Positions 1 through 8,501 of a stretch of 64,000 bases of DNA are shown here, in pieces. Numbering within the stretch: position 1 is the first letter of the stretch; the number at the start of each line of letters is the position of its first letter. The DNA comes from UBA7398 sp964632545 (GTDB lineage: Bacteria; Actinomycetota; Actinomycetes; Nanopelagicales; Nanopelagicaceae). The notes below the pieces were generated by a model that did no database searches, was not told the origin of the DNA, and saw nothing but the letters and a program-made list of their open reading frames with translations. The stretch covers positions 28,599 through 92,598 of the forward strand of contig CAZWBQ010000004.1 of NCBI GenBank assembly GCA_964632545.1, read 5' to 3'. The translations under genes and the position numbers were made by a program.

Positions 1-413
1 ACGCAGCTACCGCTTATCAGAACGCTGGCGTACCACTTGTAATTCTTGCTGGGAAAGAATACGGATCTGGGTCATCACGAGATTGGGCTGCGAAGGGAAC
101 TGCATTACTCGGGGTACGAGCCGTCATTGCCGAATCTTTCGAAAGAATTCACCGTTCAAATTTAATTGGTATGGGCGTTTTGCCGTTGCAATTTCACGAT
201 GGTGAAAATGCTGTTGCACTTGGACTAACTGGGAGTGAAGTTTTTGCAATTTCTGGAATTGTTGCATTAAATGATGGAGCCACCCCGACAACTGTAAAAG
301 TTAGCGCTGACGGTAAAATATTTACTGCGAAAGTACGGATCGACACACCTGGAGAAGCAGAATACTTCCGTCACGGTGGAATCATGCAATATGTATTGCG
401 GTCATTGTTATGA
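1..413 (+). CDS. acnA: Aconitate hydratase, C-terminal part (5' truncated by window edge)
   Basis: This is the C-terminal ~136 residues of aconitase, the TCA-cycle enzyme that interconverts citrate and isocitrate with a 4Fe-4S cluster. The reading frame is already open at base 3, so the gene begins outside the window. The swivel-domain signature is clear: LAGKEYGSGSSRDWAAKG, then ERIHRSNLIGMGVLPLQF, the loops that bind substrate carboxylates in the AcnA/IRP family. The catalytic core and cluster cysteines lie upstream and are not seen. The stop codon overlaps the dxs start as ATGA, so the two genes are probably co-transcribed. Family assignment is firm; the choice of acnA over acnB follows from the C-terminal position of the swivel domain. 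Confidence 0.95.
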   Translation, partial: AATAYQNAGVPLVILAGKEYGSGSSRDWAAKGTALLGVRAVIAESFERIHRSNLIGMGVLPLQFHDGENAVALGLTGSEVFAISGIVALNDGATPTTVKVSADGKIFTAKVRIDTPGEAEYFRHGGIMQYVLRSLL

Positions 414-2353
414 GATTGTTATCGCAGATTAGCGCTCCAGAAGACTTACTAAAACTAAATTTTGAAGAACTTACCGAACTTTCTAGCGAAATTCGCGCAT
501 TTCTAATCGAAAAAGTTTCTAAAACTGGTGGCCACCTTGGACCGAATCTTGGAGTTGTTGAATTAACAGTGGCAATACATCGAGTGTTTGCATCACCTAA
601 AGATGTAATTCTCTTTGATACAGGTCACCAATCTTATGTTCATAAAATGTTAACCGGACGAATTTCTGGTTTTGAAAAATTGCGACAACGTGGTGGAATC
701 GCGGGCTACCCAAATCGCGGCGAAAGTGAGCATGATGTTATTGAGAATTCCCATGCATCTACCGCGCTTTCTTGGGCTGATGGGATTGCACGTGGTTTCT
801 CGATTAAAGGTGAGAAGGATCGAACTGTTGTAGCCGTTGTTGGAGATGGTGCGCTCACTGGCGGAATGTCTTGGGAGGCTTTAAACAACATTGCAGCCGC
901 TGCAGATTTAAAACTTGTGATTGTGGTAAATGATAATGCTCGTTCATATTCACCAACGATTGGTGGATTAGCGGCACATTTATCTACCTTAAGAGCAACT
1001 CAAGGCTATGAGAAGTTTTTGGATTGGGGCAAAGGTGTTTTGGAAAAGACACCCGTTGTTGGCCATCCAATTTATGAAACGCTTCACGGAATGAAAAAAG
1101 GGCTTAAAGATATTGTTGCGCCACAAGGAATGTTCGAAGATTTGGGACTTAAATATTTAGGTCCAATAAACGGTCACAACATTGAGGAGCTTGAGAGCAC
1201 GCTTGAGCGAGCTAAAAAGTTTGGCGCACCAGTAATTGTCCATGTAATAACGGAAAAAGGTCGCGGTCACGCACCAGCTCTTAACGATGAAGCTGAAAAA
1301 TTTCATGCTGTTGGAATTGTTGACCCAGAAACCGGTACACCACTTTCAAAATCATCAACCTCTTGGACAAGTGTTTTTTCAAATGCACTTATTGAATTAG
1401 GACACGAGCGAAAAGATCTTGTAGCCATAACAGCTGCGATGCTCGGACCTACCGGTTTGGATGCATTCCAGAAAGAATTCCCAGAGCGGACACTTGATGT
1501 TGGGATTGCAGAACAACATGCAACAACTGCTGCTGCTGGAATGGCGTTTACTGGTCTTCATCCTGTTGTTGCAGTTTATTCGACATTTTTAAATCGAGCC
1601 TTTGATCAACTGTTATTAGATGTTGCATTGCATAAAGCGGGCGTAACGTTTGTATTAGATAGATCTGGAATAACTGGTGATGATGGTCCATCGCATAATG
1701 GCATCTGGGATTTAGCTCTTACTGGAATTGTGCCCACACTTTGTGTGGCAGCTCCACGAGATGGCGCTAGATTGCGGGAAACGCTTCGGGAAGCTCTTGA
1801 AATCAATGATCGACCATCACTTCTACGGTTTCCAAAAGGCGCAGTTCAGCCAGATATTCCAGCATTTGAAAGACGTGACGGCATTGATGTTCTATACCGA
1901 GGTGAAAGTGCGGATGTATTACTAGTTAGCGTCGGCGCAATGGCGCAAGTTGCAGTTGAAGCTGCTGGTCAGGCTTATCGTGAAGGCGTTGGTGTAACAG
2001 TTATTGATCCACGTTGGGTTAAACCTCTTCCAAGTGCGTTAGTGACGATGGCCCAACGTTATAAAAGCGTGGTTGTAATTGAAGATGGCATAAAACATGG
2101 TGGAATCGGCAGCACGATTTCAGAAAATTTCCGAGATGCTGGATTAAATATTCCAATTCATTCGATCGGCGTACCCCTACAATTTTTTGAACATGGCAAG
2201 CGAAATCAAATTTTGGAAGAGATTGGAATTACGGCACAGACCATTACAAGATCTTTAGTTGAATGGAACAGTTCGCTAGTTGAAGATGAAGAAAATTCTT
2301 CAAAAGCTAAGCCAGGCAAGCAACTCCGGCGGGATGAAAGCGCTTCCCAGTAA
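410..2353 (+). CDS. dxs: 1-deoxy-D-xylulose-5-phosphate synthase
   Basis: Dxs condenses pyruvate and glyceraldehyde 3-phosphate to DXP, the first step of the MEP isoprenoid pathway, using thiamine diphosphate. The 647-residue protein starts with the usual DxsN region (HLGPNLGVVELTVAIHRVF, FDTGHQSYVHK), followed by the ThDP/Mg motif GDGALTGG...NDNARS near residue 145 and the pyrimidine-binding domain (DVGIAEQHATTAAAGMA) near residue 365. The start overlaps the aconitase stop by four bases. The last ~45 bases overlap the 3' end of the convergent fadB-like gene, giving a poorly conserved polar tail. In M. tuberculosis dxs1 also lies next to RNase D and DUF3000 genes, as here. Confidence 0.97.
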   Translation: MRLLSQISAPEDLLKLNFEELTELSSEIRAFLIEKVSKTGGHLGPNLGVVELTVAIHRVFASPKDVILFDTGHQSYVHKMLTGRISGFEKLRQRGGIAGYPNRGESEHDVIENSHASTALSWADGIARGFSIKGEKDRTVVAVVGDGALTGGMSWEALNNIAAAADLKLVIVVNDNARSYSPTIGGLAAHLSTLRATQGYEKFLDWGKGVLEKTPVVGHPIYETLHGMKKGLKDIVAPQGMFEDLGLKYLGPINGHNIEELESTLERAKKFGAPVIVHVITEKGRGHAPALNDEAEKFHAVGIVDPETGTPLSKSSTSWTSVFSNALIELGHERKDLVAITAAMLGPTGLDAFQKEFPERTLDVGIAEQHATTAAAGMAFTGLHPVVAVYSTFLNRAFDQLLLDVALHKAGVTFVLDRSGITGDDGPSHNGIWDLALTGIVPTLCVAAPRDGARLRETLREALEINDRPSLLRFPKGAVQPDIPAFERRDGIDVLYRGESADVLLVSVGAMAQVAVEAAGQAYREGVGVTVIDPRWVKPLPSALVTMAQRYKSVVVIEDGIKHGGIGSTISENFRDAGLNIPIHSIGVPLQFFEHGKRNQILEEIGITAQTITRSLVEWNSSLVEDEENSSKAKPGKQLRRDESASQ

Positions 2354-4415
2354 CAGATTCACTTACGCCTTCTCGATCTAAGTAAGGCAATATTCCGCCA
2401 AGGTGCATCGGCCAACCCGCTCCAAGCAACATACATAAATCTATTTCCGCTGGCGATGAAACTACGCCTTCATCGAGCATCATTCGCGCTTCTTCCGCAA
2501 GCGCAGTTAACGCTCGCATTCTGACCTCTTCTGCAGTTGATGGTTTGCTTCCTTTTTCCACGAGAGCAAGTGCAGCTGGGTTTGCAATGAAAACACCATC
2601 ATCGTTTTTAATATAAAAAGTTTTTACGCCTTCTTTAACTAGACGTTGCATAGTTGGCGAAATTCGGTAACGTGGCCCTAAATTCTCATTTAAAGTTTCA
2701 GCAACGTGAAGCGCAACACCAGGACCTACTAAGCCCAATAGTTGGAATGGTGACATCGGGAAACCAAGTGATTTCATTGCACTATCTGCAACATCTGGAG
2801 CGGTGCCTTCGTCCATTGCATCGGTGACTTCACCCATAAATCGAGTTAACAACCGATTTACTACAAAACCAGGCGCATCCTTACAGATGATCATAGTTTT
2901 CTTGAGATCTTTGCCCACGTTGATAGCAGTAGCGGTTGTGGCATCATCGGTAGTAGATGTACGAGCAACTTCTAAGAGCGGCATGATTGCAACAGGATTG
3001 AAGAAGTGGAATCCAATTACCCGTTCCGGGTTTTTAAGTCCAACCGTCATTTTCTCTACCGATAGCGAAGAAGTATTTGTGGCGAGTATGCACTCAGGTG
3101 TCACAATGGTTTCTAATTTCTTAAAGAGTTCTTGCTTCAAAGATAGCTCTTCGAAAATTGCTTCAATCACAAAGTCGGCATTGGCAAAAACACTCTGGTC
3201 TACCGATCCAGTTACTAATAACGCTAGCCGCCGAGCAGATTCTGCACTCATCCGATTTTTTGCAACTAATTTCTCAAGTTCAGCATGAACCCAGGCAACC
3301 CCTTTATTAACGCGTTCTTGATCTAAATCTGTCATTACTACTGGAACTTTTAGATTACGAACCATAATTAGCGCTAGTTGCGATGCCATTAAACCAGCAC
3401 CAACTACTCCGACTTTTGTAACTTTGCGTGCAAGCGCAGCCTTTGGGGCGCCCTCAACTTTCTTCCGTTTTTTCTGAATTAAATTAAATGCATATAGCGA
3501 AGCACGAAGTGGGTTGCTCATAGTTAGATCAGCAAGTGCTTGATCTTCCGCATCAAATCCAGCGCCAAGAGTGCTAGTGCGAGCTGCTGCGATTAATTCA
3601 AGAGCGCGCCTTGGCGACTCAATATCGGCACCGCCATATTTCTTAGCTACTGCAGCTTTGCCGGTTGCGATCGCGGTTTGCCAAGCAGCGTCGTCTTGGC
3701 TGAAATCTTTACGCGCAATAGAAGTTTTACCCGAGATAATATTTGCCGCGAAAGAAATGGATTTCTCAAGAAAGTCTGCGGGTTCGTAAACTGCATCAGC
3801 AACGCCAAGTGAGAGCGCATCTTTGGCTTTCATCATCGTGTTGTTATTTAGCGCATTTAAAATAATTACTTGAACGGCATTGGTTGGCCCAATTAGTTTT
3901 GGCAAGATTGTGGCGCCACCCCAGCCAGGAACTAAACCAAGAAAACATTCAGGAAGCGCGGTAAAGGCAGTGCTTGCAACAGTTCGATATTTGCAATGCA
4001 GTCCAACTTCTAAGCCTCCACCAAGAGCTAACCCATTTATAAATGCGAAAGTGGGTTTCTTACTTTCGGCGAGCCTGCGAAAAACATCATGGCCAAGTTT
4101 GCCAATTGCAAGTGCTTGAGATCGTTCTTGCAAAAATGCCAGGCCAGATAGGTCAGCGCCAGCTGCGAAAATAAATGGTTTACCGGTAATTGCGATCGCA
4201 ACCGAAGCGCTACTTTCTGCAATCGTGATTGCTTCGTTTAGCGCTAAAACCGATTTAGGACCAAAAGTATTTGGTCGGTTGTGATCTTGCCCGTTATCTA
4301 ATGTAATAAGAGAGAGCGTGCCTTTTGCACCAAAAGCTGTTAAATCAACTTCGCGAACTAACGCGTTTGTAATTACCTCTTCTGGAGCGCCTTGCGGAAG
4401 CGTTATATCGGCCAT
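2307..4415 (-). CDS. fadB: Multifunctional fatty-acid oxidation protein (enoyl-CoA hydratase / 3-hydroxyacyl-CoA dehydrogenase)
   Basis: A 702-residue trifunctional-type alpha subunit of beta-oxidation. The N-terminal crotonase domain (about 1-270) contains the oxyanion-hole stretch FAAGADLSG and ALGGGLEVGLHC...PECFLGLVPGWGG. The NAD-binding domain follows (VGVVGAGLMASQLAL, ATNTSSLSVEKM, IGFHFFNPVAIMPLLEV), and then two 3-hydroxyacyl-CoA dehydrogenase C-terminal domains (DAPGFVVNRLL). I start it at the ATG at 4415, not at an upstream in-frame start at 4484. That ATG overlaps the fadA stop as TAATG, which indicates translational coupling, and MADITLPQG begins the recognisable protein. With fadA it forms a two-gene beta-oxidation operon. 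The 3' end overlaps dxs by 47 bases on the other strand. Confidence 0.95.
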   Translation of the reverse strand: MADITLPQGAPEEVITNALVREVDLTAFGAKGTLSLITLDNGQDHNRPNTFGPKSVLALNEAITIAESSASVAIAITGKPFIFAAGADLSGLAFLQERSQALAIGKLGHDVFRRLAESKKPTFAFINGLALGGGLEVGLHCKYRTVASTAFTALPECFLGLVPGWGGATILPKLIGPTNAVQVIILNALNNNTMMKAKDALSLGVADAVYEPADFLEKSISFAANIISGKTSIARKDFSQDDAAWQTAIATGKAAVAKKYGGADIESPRRALELIAAARTSTLGAGFDAEDQALADLTMSNPLRASLYAFNLIQKKRKKVEGAPKAALARKVTKVGVVGAGLMASQLALIMVRNLKVPVVMTDLDQERVNKGVAWVHAELEKLVAKNRMSAESARRLALLVTGSVDQSVFANADFVIEAIFEELSLKQELFKKLETIVTPECILATNTSSLSVEKMTVGLKNPERVIGFHFFNPVAIMPLLEVARTSTTDDATTATAINVGKDLKKTMIICKDAPGFVVNRLLTRFMGEVTDAMDEGTAPDVADSAMKSLGFPMSPFQLLGLVGPGVALHVAETLNENLGPRYRISPTMQRLVKEGVKTFYIKNDDGVFIANPAALALVEKGSKPSTAEEVRMRALTALAEEARMMLDEGVVSSPAEIDLCMLLGAGWPMHLGGILPYLDREGVSESVTGKRFHPAGVACLA

Positions 4416-5623
4416 TATTTCTTTCCCCCATTGAAGTTTGGATTTTCCCAAATAACTGTGCCACCCATGCCCAGCCCAATACACATGGTGGTGATTCCAT
4501 ATTGAACTTCTGGATGTTCTTTAAATCCTTCAGCTAAATTAAGCATTAGACGAACTCCGGATGAAGCGAGTGGATGTCCAACTGCAATCGCGCCACCATA
4601 GATATTTACTCTTGGGTCATCGTCGGCAATCCCGAAATGATCTAAAAATGCAATTACTTGAATTGCGAAGGCTTCATTTACTTCAAATAGCCCGATATCT
4701 TCAATTTTTAAGCCCGCCTTAGCAAGCGCTTTTATAGTTGATGGCACTGGTCCATAACCCATTACTTCAGGCTCTACACCTGCGAACGCAAACGAAATTA
4801 ATTTTGCTTTTATTGTTAAACCAAGTTCTTTTGCTTTTGATTCACTAGCAAGGAGCGCAGCAGTCGCGCCATCATTTAACCCAGCGGCATTTCCAGCAGT
4901 AACTCGACCAGCAGCGCGGAATGGCGTCTTAAGTGCGGCAAGCGCCTCTAAAGTTGTGCCTGGCCGTGGTGGTTCATCAACTGTTGCAATACCCCAACCA
5001 AGTTCTGCACTTCGGGCTGCCATCGGAATTAAATTCGGTTGAATTTTTCCTGCTGCATACGCTGCTGCAGTTTTTACTTGGGAATTTATTGCGTATTTAT
5101 CTGCGCGCTCTTTAGTTAAATGTGGAAAGCGATCATGTAAGCGCTCGGCAGTATTTCCCATGCTTAGCGCATCTGTATCAACAATTTTCTCTGCTAAATA
5201 TCGCGGGTTTGGATCGATGCCTTCGCCCATTGGATGATTACCCATATGTTCAACACCGCCTGCAATTGCTAAATCATAAAGTCCCATTGCAATTGCGCCT
5301 GAAATTGTTGTGACAGCAGTCATTGCGCCAGCGCACCATCGGTCAATCGAATATCCCGGCACTGTATTTGGCAGGCCAGCCAATAACGATGCGCTTCGCC
5401 CAATATTCATTCCTTGATCACCAGATTGGGTTGCGGCTGCGATCGCTACTTCATCGATAGCGTTAAGTGGAACTGATGGATTACGTTCTAACAATCCGCG
5501 AATGCAACGCACCATTAAGTCATCAGCGCGAGTACCGGCATAGATACTTCCGGCTTTTCCAAATGGGGTCCGTACCGCATCGACCAGCACAACAGTGTTA
5601 AGTGAATTCGGCGTATTTGCCAT
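4415..5623 (-). CDS. fadA: Acetyl-CoA C-acyltransferase (3-ketoacyl-CoA thiolase)
   Basis: A 402-residue thiolase that cleaves 3-ketoacyl-CoA in the last beta-oxidation step. The N-terminal signature VDAVRTPFGKAGSIYAG is present. So are the nucleophilic cysteine in SIDRWCAGAMTAV (about residue 94), the catalytic histidine in AVGHPLASSG and the second cysteine in TTMCIGLGMGG. Length and motif order are standard. The start ATG is preceded by a purine-rich ribosome-binding stretch (GAGAAGAGGAAGAA). The gene is first in the fadA-fadB operon, and a perfect inverted repeat lies 27 bases upstream, probably an operator. This gene and its neighbour could equally act in amino-acid degradation; substrate chain length cannot be read from sequence. 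Confidence 0.95.
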   Translation of the reverse strand: MANTPNSLNTVVLVDAVRTPFGKAGSIYAGTRADDLMVRCIRGLLERNPSVPLNAIDEVAIAAATQSGDQGMNIGRSASLLAGLPNTVPGYSIDRWCAGAMTAVTTISGAIAMGLYDLAIAGGVEHMGNHPMGEGIDPNPRYLAEKIVDTDALSMGNTAERLHDRFPHLTKERADKYAINSQVKTAAAYAAGKIQPNLIPMAARSAELGWGIATVDEPPRPGTTLEALAALKTPFRAAGRVTAGNAAGLNDGATAALLASESKAKELGLTIKAKLISFAFAGVEPEVMGYGPVPSTIKALAKAGLKIEDIGLFEVNEAFAIQVIAFLDHFGIADDDPRVNIYGGAIAVGHPLASSGVRLMLNLAEGFKEHPEVQYGITTMCIGLGMGGTVIWENPNFNGGKK

Positions 5624-5649
5624 TTCTTCCTCTTCTCAGCAGTTGGCCC

Positions 5650-5671
5650 TAGGTTACCTGTCGGTAACCTA
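5650..5671 (-). promoter_or_regulatory. Perfect inverted repeat upstream of fadA, probable operator
   Basis: TAGGTTACC-TGTC-GGTAACCTA: two perfect 9-base arms around a 4-base centre, in the short gap between fadA and the divergently placed upstream region. On the minus strand the inner TAACCT could also serve as the fadA -10 box. Such a repeat is the usual form of a TetR- or GntR-type binding site; no cognate regulator is encoded nearby. There is no T-run, so a terminator is unlikely. Confidence 0.55.
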
Positions 5672-5696
5672 AAAGTGAATGTGGCCCGATGTGAGG

Positions 5697-6509
5697 TTAT
5701 GCGGCGATTGGCGCTTTAGTTGGCTTGATATAGAGCGGAATGACCAGCCCAAGATAGCCAACCCAAAATAAGAGCTGCAACCACGAAGTTGTAGTATCGA
5801 AACCGATGGTTCCTGCTAATAGCGCCCCAGGAATTGAATCTAGGGAAATCCAATTTGTCAGATCCCAAGCAAATGCATCCGGACCAGGGAGCGCGCCGAA
5901 TTCTTGTAATTCATGGACGCCATAAGAAAGCACGCCGCCAGCAACCACAATTAAACCAACGCCAGTAATTAAGAAGAATTTTGCGAGATTTAATTTGATT
6001 GATTGCTTATAAATGAGAACACCGAGCGCAATAGCTACAGCTAACCCAGCAGTTAAACCAATTGCTGGCGCGCTGTTACTAGAGACGGTTTTGAAATTTG
6101 AGTAAACAAAGAGCGCAGTCTCCAATCCTTCACGCGCGACCGCGAAAAAAGCAGCGCCAACTATTGCGAATTTGCCGAGCGATTGAGCTTGATCAATTTT
6201 GCCATGCAGCTCGCTCTTAAGATTTCGCGCGCTTCGTTTCATCCAGAAAACCATCCAGGTCACCATCGCTACCGCAACAATTGAGGTAGTGCCTGCAAAT
6301 AGCGCTTCGCCCCGTGGCGTTAATTCATTCGAAGTGAAGGAGAGAAAAGCGCCAAATCCGAAACTTCCCAAAAGTGCCACAGCTACGCCGCTCCAAAGCG
6401 AGAGGAGTTGGTTTCTTCGGTTTGTCCGAATTAAGTATGCGACCAAAATTCCGACAATGAGTGAACCCTCTAAGCCCTCGCGGATGGCTATTAAGAAGGT
6501 ACTTAACAT
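5697..6509 (-). CDS. FTR1-family high-affinity iron permease
   Basis: A 270-residue polytopic membrane protein with the two REXXE iron-binding motifs that define the FTR1/EfeU family: REGLEGSLIVG near the N terminus (helix 1) and AREGLETALFVYSNF near residue 127 (helix 4). Seven hydrophobic segments can be traced. FTR1 permeases move ferric iron, often with a partner oxidase or the EfeO/EfeB proteins; no such partner is next to it, so it may act alone or with distant genes. The ATG sits six bases after a TAGGCT -10 box, suggesting a leaderless transcript. A palindrome at 6535-6564 covers the expected -35 region. Confidence 0.9.
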   Translation of the reverse strand: MLSTFLIAIREGLEGSLIVGILVAYLIRTNRRNQLLSLWSGVAVALLGSFGFGAFLSFTSNELTPRGEALFAGTTSIVAVAMVTWMVFWMKRSARNLKSELHGKIDQAQSLGKFAIVGAAFFAVAREGLETALFVYSNFKTVSSNSAPAIGLTAGLAVAIALGVLIYKQSIKLNLAKFFLITGVGLIVVAGGVLSYGVHELQEFGALPGPDAFAWDLTNWISLDSIPGALLAGTIGFDTTTSWLQLLFWVGYLGLVIPLYIKPTKAPIAA

Positions 6510-6515
6510 GGCGCA

Positions 6516-6521
6516 AGCCTA
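6516..6521 (-). promoter_or_regulatory. -10 box of the FTR1 permease gene (leaderless)
   Basis: TAGGCT, six bases (TGCGCC) before the ATG at 6509. Confidence 0.55.
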
Positions 6522-6534
6522 TAAGGAGTTAGGG

Positions 6535-6564
6535 GAATTACGCAACTTAAGTGTTGCGTAATTC
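6535..6564 (-). repeat. Perfect 12-bp inverted repeat between the RNase D and FTR1 genes
   Basis: Arms GAATTACGCAAC and GTTGCGTAATTC flank a six-base centre. It starts a few bases after the RNase D stop codon and ends about 14 bases upstream of the FTR1 -10 box. No T-run follows on the minus strand. It could be an RNA hairpin that ends the RNase D transcript, or an operator covering the -35 region of the iron permease. Confidence 0.5.
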
Positions 6565-6567
6565 AGG

Positions 6568-7857
6568 TTACTCCGCTGCGCTAGTTTCTGGGATTTCAGG
6601 TTCGGGGATTAGCAGAGGTTCATCGTTGGTTAGACCTTGAGCGACTAATTCTGCGGTTAATTCGGCTTGCCAAGATCTCGCCCCAAAATTAATCATTCGT
6701 TCGAAGACTCGTGCGCCGTCGCCAATAAGGGCGGTATCGCTTTGACTGCTCCAGGCAATCCGCCTAATTATCTCAGGGGAGATTATATTTTCGGTTGGGA
6801 TTGCTAACTCAATACCTAAATTAGCTACCGCAAATCGGGCATGTGTTAACCGAGCATATGGAATTGGAAATTTATCACGCCAAATTTTTACCGGAGGCAT
6901 AGCATCTGTGAAGGATTTTGTTTCCGGTAGATCTGATTCTGCCAAATTTTGCGCTCGCTCAAGTGCGGCAAACCAAATTGGAAAATTACTTTTCTGTTCG
7001 TCACTTCGGAGTCGATTTGAAATTGCGGGAATCGTTTTAAATTCGCCAAGTGATTTTGGTTTAGCTAAGGCGATTTCAATTATTAGCGCATCGTTTAAAA
7101 CTTTTCCAGGAGCTAAATCTATATCCTTCGCAACTTCGTCGCGCGCAGACCAAAGCTCTCTAATAATTGCAAGGTCTCTGCGGTTCTTAATTTTATGCAT
7201 TCCAGATGTGCGCCGCCAAGGTTCTTTGCGTGGCGGATTCGGCGGCGCTGCGAGAATTGCCGCAAAATCTGCTCTCGCCCAAGTTAATTTACCTTGGTCG
7301 TTTAATAACTTTTCAATTGCATCACGCAAATCAAGTAACACTTCGACATCAAGAGCGGCATAGTTAAGCCATTCAGGATGCAAAGGCCGGTAAGACCAAT
7401 CGACTGCGCTATGTTCTTTAGCAAGCGTTAAATCCAAAAGCGATTCTGTTAATGGACCTAATCCCACACGCTCGCAACCCGCTAAACGACCACCTAATTC
7501 AGTATCAAATAGTAGTTTCGGCTCAATCCCGAATTCGCGTAAGCAAGGCAGATCTTGAGTACTTGCGTGAATCACCCACTCGAAATCTGCAAGTGATCTA
7601 TTTAAGTTTTCGATTAAAGATTTTGCAGCTGGCAGATTTGCCAACGGTATTGGATCAATCAAATGCAATCCGCCACCGTTACGCTTTATTTGAATTAGAT
7701 AAGCGCGTTGGCTATATCGGTAGCCTGATGCCCGTTCTGCATCAATCGCAATTGGGCCAGCACCAGAAATAATCTCGGCTACCGCTTTTTCAAGTGCTTC
7801 AACTGTCGAAATTATTCGTGGCGTGCCACCAACAGGCTTAAGTAAAGGTTTAGCCAT
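6568..7857 (-). CDS. rnd: RNase D-like 3'-5' exonuclease with HRDC domain
   Basis: A 429-residue exonuclease of the RNase D (DEDDy) type, expected to trim RNA 3' ends. The catalytic motifs are present: PIAIDAERASGYRYSQRAYL (DxE), WVIHASTQDLPCL (second Asp) and YAALDVEVLLDL (Tyr...Asp). An HRDC nucleic-acid-binding domain follows around residue 210 (KNRRDLAIIRELWSARDEVAKD). I start it at the ATG at 7857, where the stop of the DUF3000 gene overlaps as TAATG; a longer in-frame start would lie inside DUF3000. The DUF3000-RNase D-dxs arrangement is also found in mycobacteria (Rv2680-Rv2682c). Confidence 0.9.
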   Translation of the reverse strand: MAKPLLKPVGGTPRIISTVEALEKAVAEIISGAGPIAIDAERASGYRYSQRAYLIQIKRNGGGLHLIDPIPLANLPAAKSLIENLNRSLADFEWVIHASTQDLPCLREFGIEPKLLFDTELGGRLAGCERVGLGPLTESLLDLTLAKEHSAVDWSYRPLHPEWLNYAALDVEVLLDLRDAIEKLLNDQGKLTWARADFAAILAAPPNPPRKEPWRRTSGMHKIKNRRDLAIIRELWSARDEVAKDIDLAPGKVLNDALIIEIALAKPKSLGEFKTIPAISNRLRSDEQKSNFPIWFAALERAQNLAESDLPETKSFTDAMPPVKIWRDKFPIPYARLTHARFAVANLGIELAIPTENIISPEIIRRIAWSSQSDTALIGDGARVFERMINFGARSWQAELTAELVAQGLTNDEPLLIPEPEIPETSAAE

Positions 7858-8438
7858 TAGCGACGATTTTGCCCGAGTGAGCGCACACCTTCCGGAAGTG
7901 GCGATAGCCCTGATGTAACTGCCAACAATTCCATCCAAGCTTTTGCATGCAGCATTAATTGTGATGGTTCAGTGGGAGTCCATGATGCTCGAATTTCAAT
8001 CTCGGAATCATCATCTGTACCAACGAGTTGGCCAAATGATTTGCTGGCAACTCTAGTAACTGTTCCGCTTGGCGCGCGAAATTCCGCTCCGGCTTTTGAT
8101 AGGGATTCCAAGAACCAGGACCAACCAACTTCGGCAAGCATCGGATCGTTAGCCATATCAGAATCTATTGCGGCTCGTACAAAAGTTACGCAACGAAAAT
8201 TTCCATCCCATGCTTCTTGACCTTCTGGGTCTAACAATAAAACAAATCTTCCAGTTGCAACATCGTCATTTTCATCTAGCGCAACATCGCCAACAACTGC
8301 ATACGCACGCGGCGCCAATTTTTGCGGAGCTGGAACTTCTTCTAATTCAACTTCAGAGCGAGGTACATAAGTTTCCATCTGAAGTACAAAATCATCAAAA
8401 TACTTATCGTATTTAGTGAATTTGAATGGCTGGGTCAC
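7857..8438 (-). CDS. DUF3000 family protein
   Basis: A 193-residue protein of unknown function confined to actinobacteria, recognised by RSEVELEEVPAPQKLAPRAYAVVGDV and the later stretch WFLESLSKAG...ASWTP. No membrane segment or catalytic motif is evident. The GTG at 8438 is chosen because a TACCCT box ends exactly six bases upstream, the spacing seen at many starts in this window; an alternative TTG lies at 8468. It is translationally coupled to RNase D by a TAATG overlap. This conserved pairing suggests a role in RNA metabolism, but that is only guilt by association. Confidence 0.85.
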   Translation of the reverse strand: MTQPFKFTKYDKYFDDFVLQMETYVPRSEVELEEVPAPQKLAPRAYAVVGDVALDENDDVATGRFVLLLDPEGQEAWDGNFRCVTFVRAAIDSDMANDPMLAEVGWSWFLESLSKAGAEFRAPSGTVTRVASKSFGQLVGTDDDSEIEIRASWTPTEPSQLMLHAKAWMELLAVTSGLSPLPEGVRSLGQNRR

Positions 8439-8444
8439 TAGATA

Positions 8445-8450
8445 AGGGTA
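8445..8450 (-). promoter_or_regulatory. -10 box deciding the DUF3000 start
   Basis: TACCCT, six bases (TATCTA) before the GTG at 8438. Confidence 0.5.
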
Positions 8451-8487
8451 AAAGTAAGTAGCTACCAAATAAGGGAGGCGCGAGCGG

Positions 8488-8493
8488 TAACCT
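8488..8493 (+). promoter_or_regulatory. -10 box of the DMT transporter gene
   Basis: TAACCT preceded by GG; eight bases separate it from the ATG at 8502. Confidence 0.45.
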
Positions 8494-8501
8494 TTGTGGT
8501 T

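Noticed and set aside
2803..3288. Long open frame (161 codons) on the plus strand inside fadB
   Set aside because: It is antisense to a well-defined beta-oxidation gene, and its residue composition is low-complexity Ser/Val/Ala/Thr with no recognisable motif.
6908..7363. 151-codon plus-strand frame inside RNase D
   Set aside because: Antisense to conserved exonuclease and HRDC sequence; no promoter, ribosome-binding site or domain.
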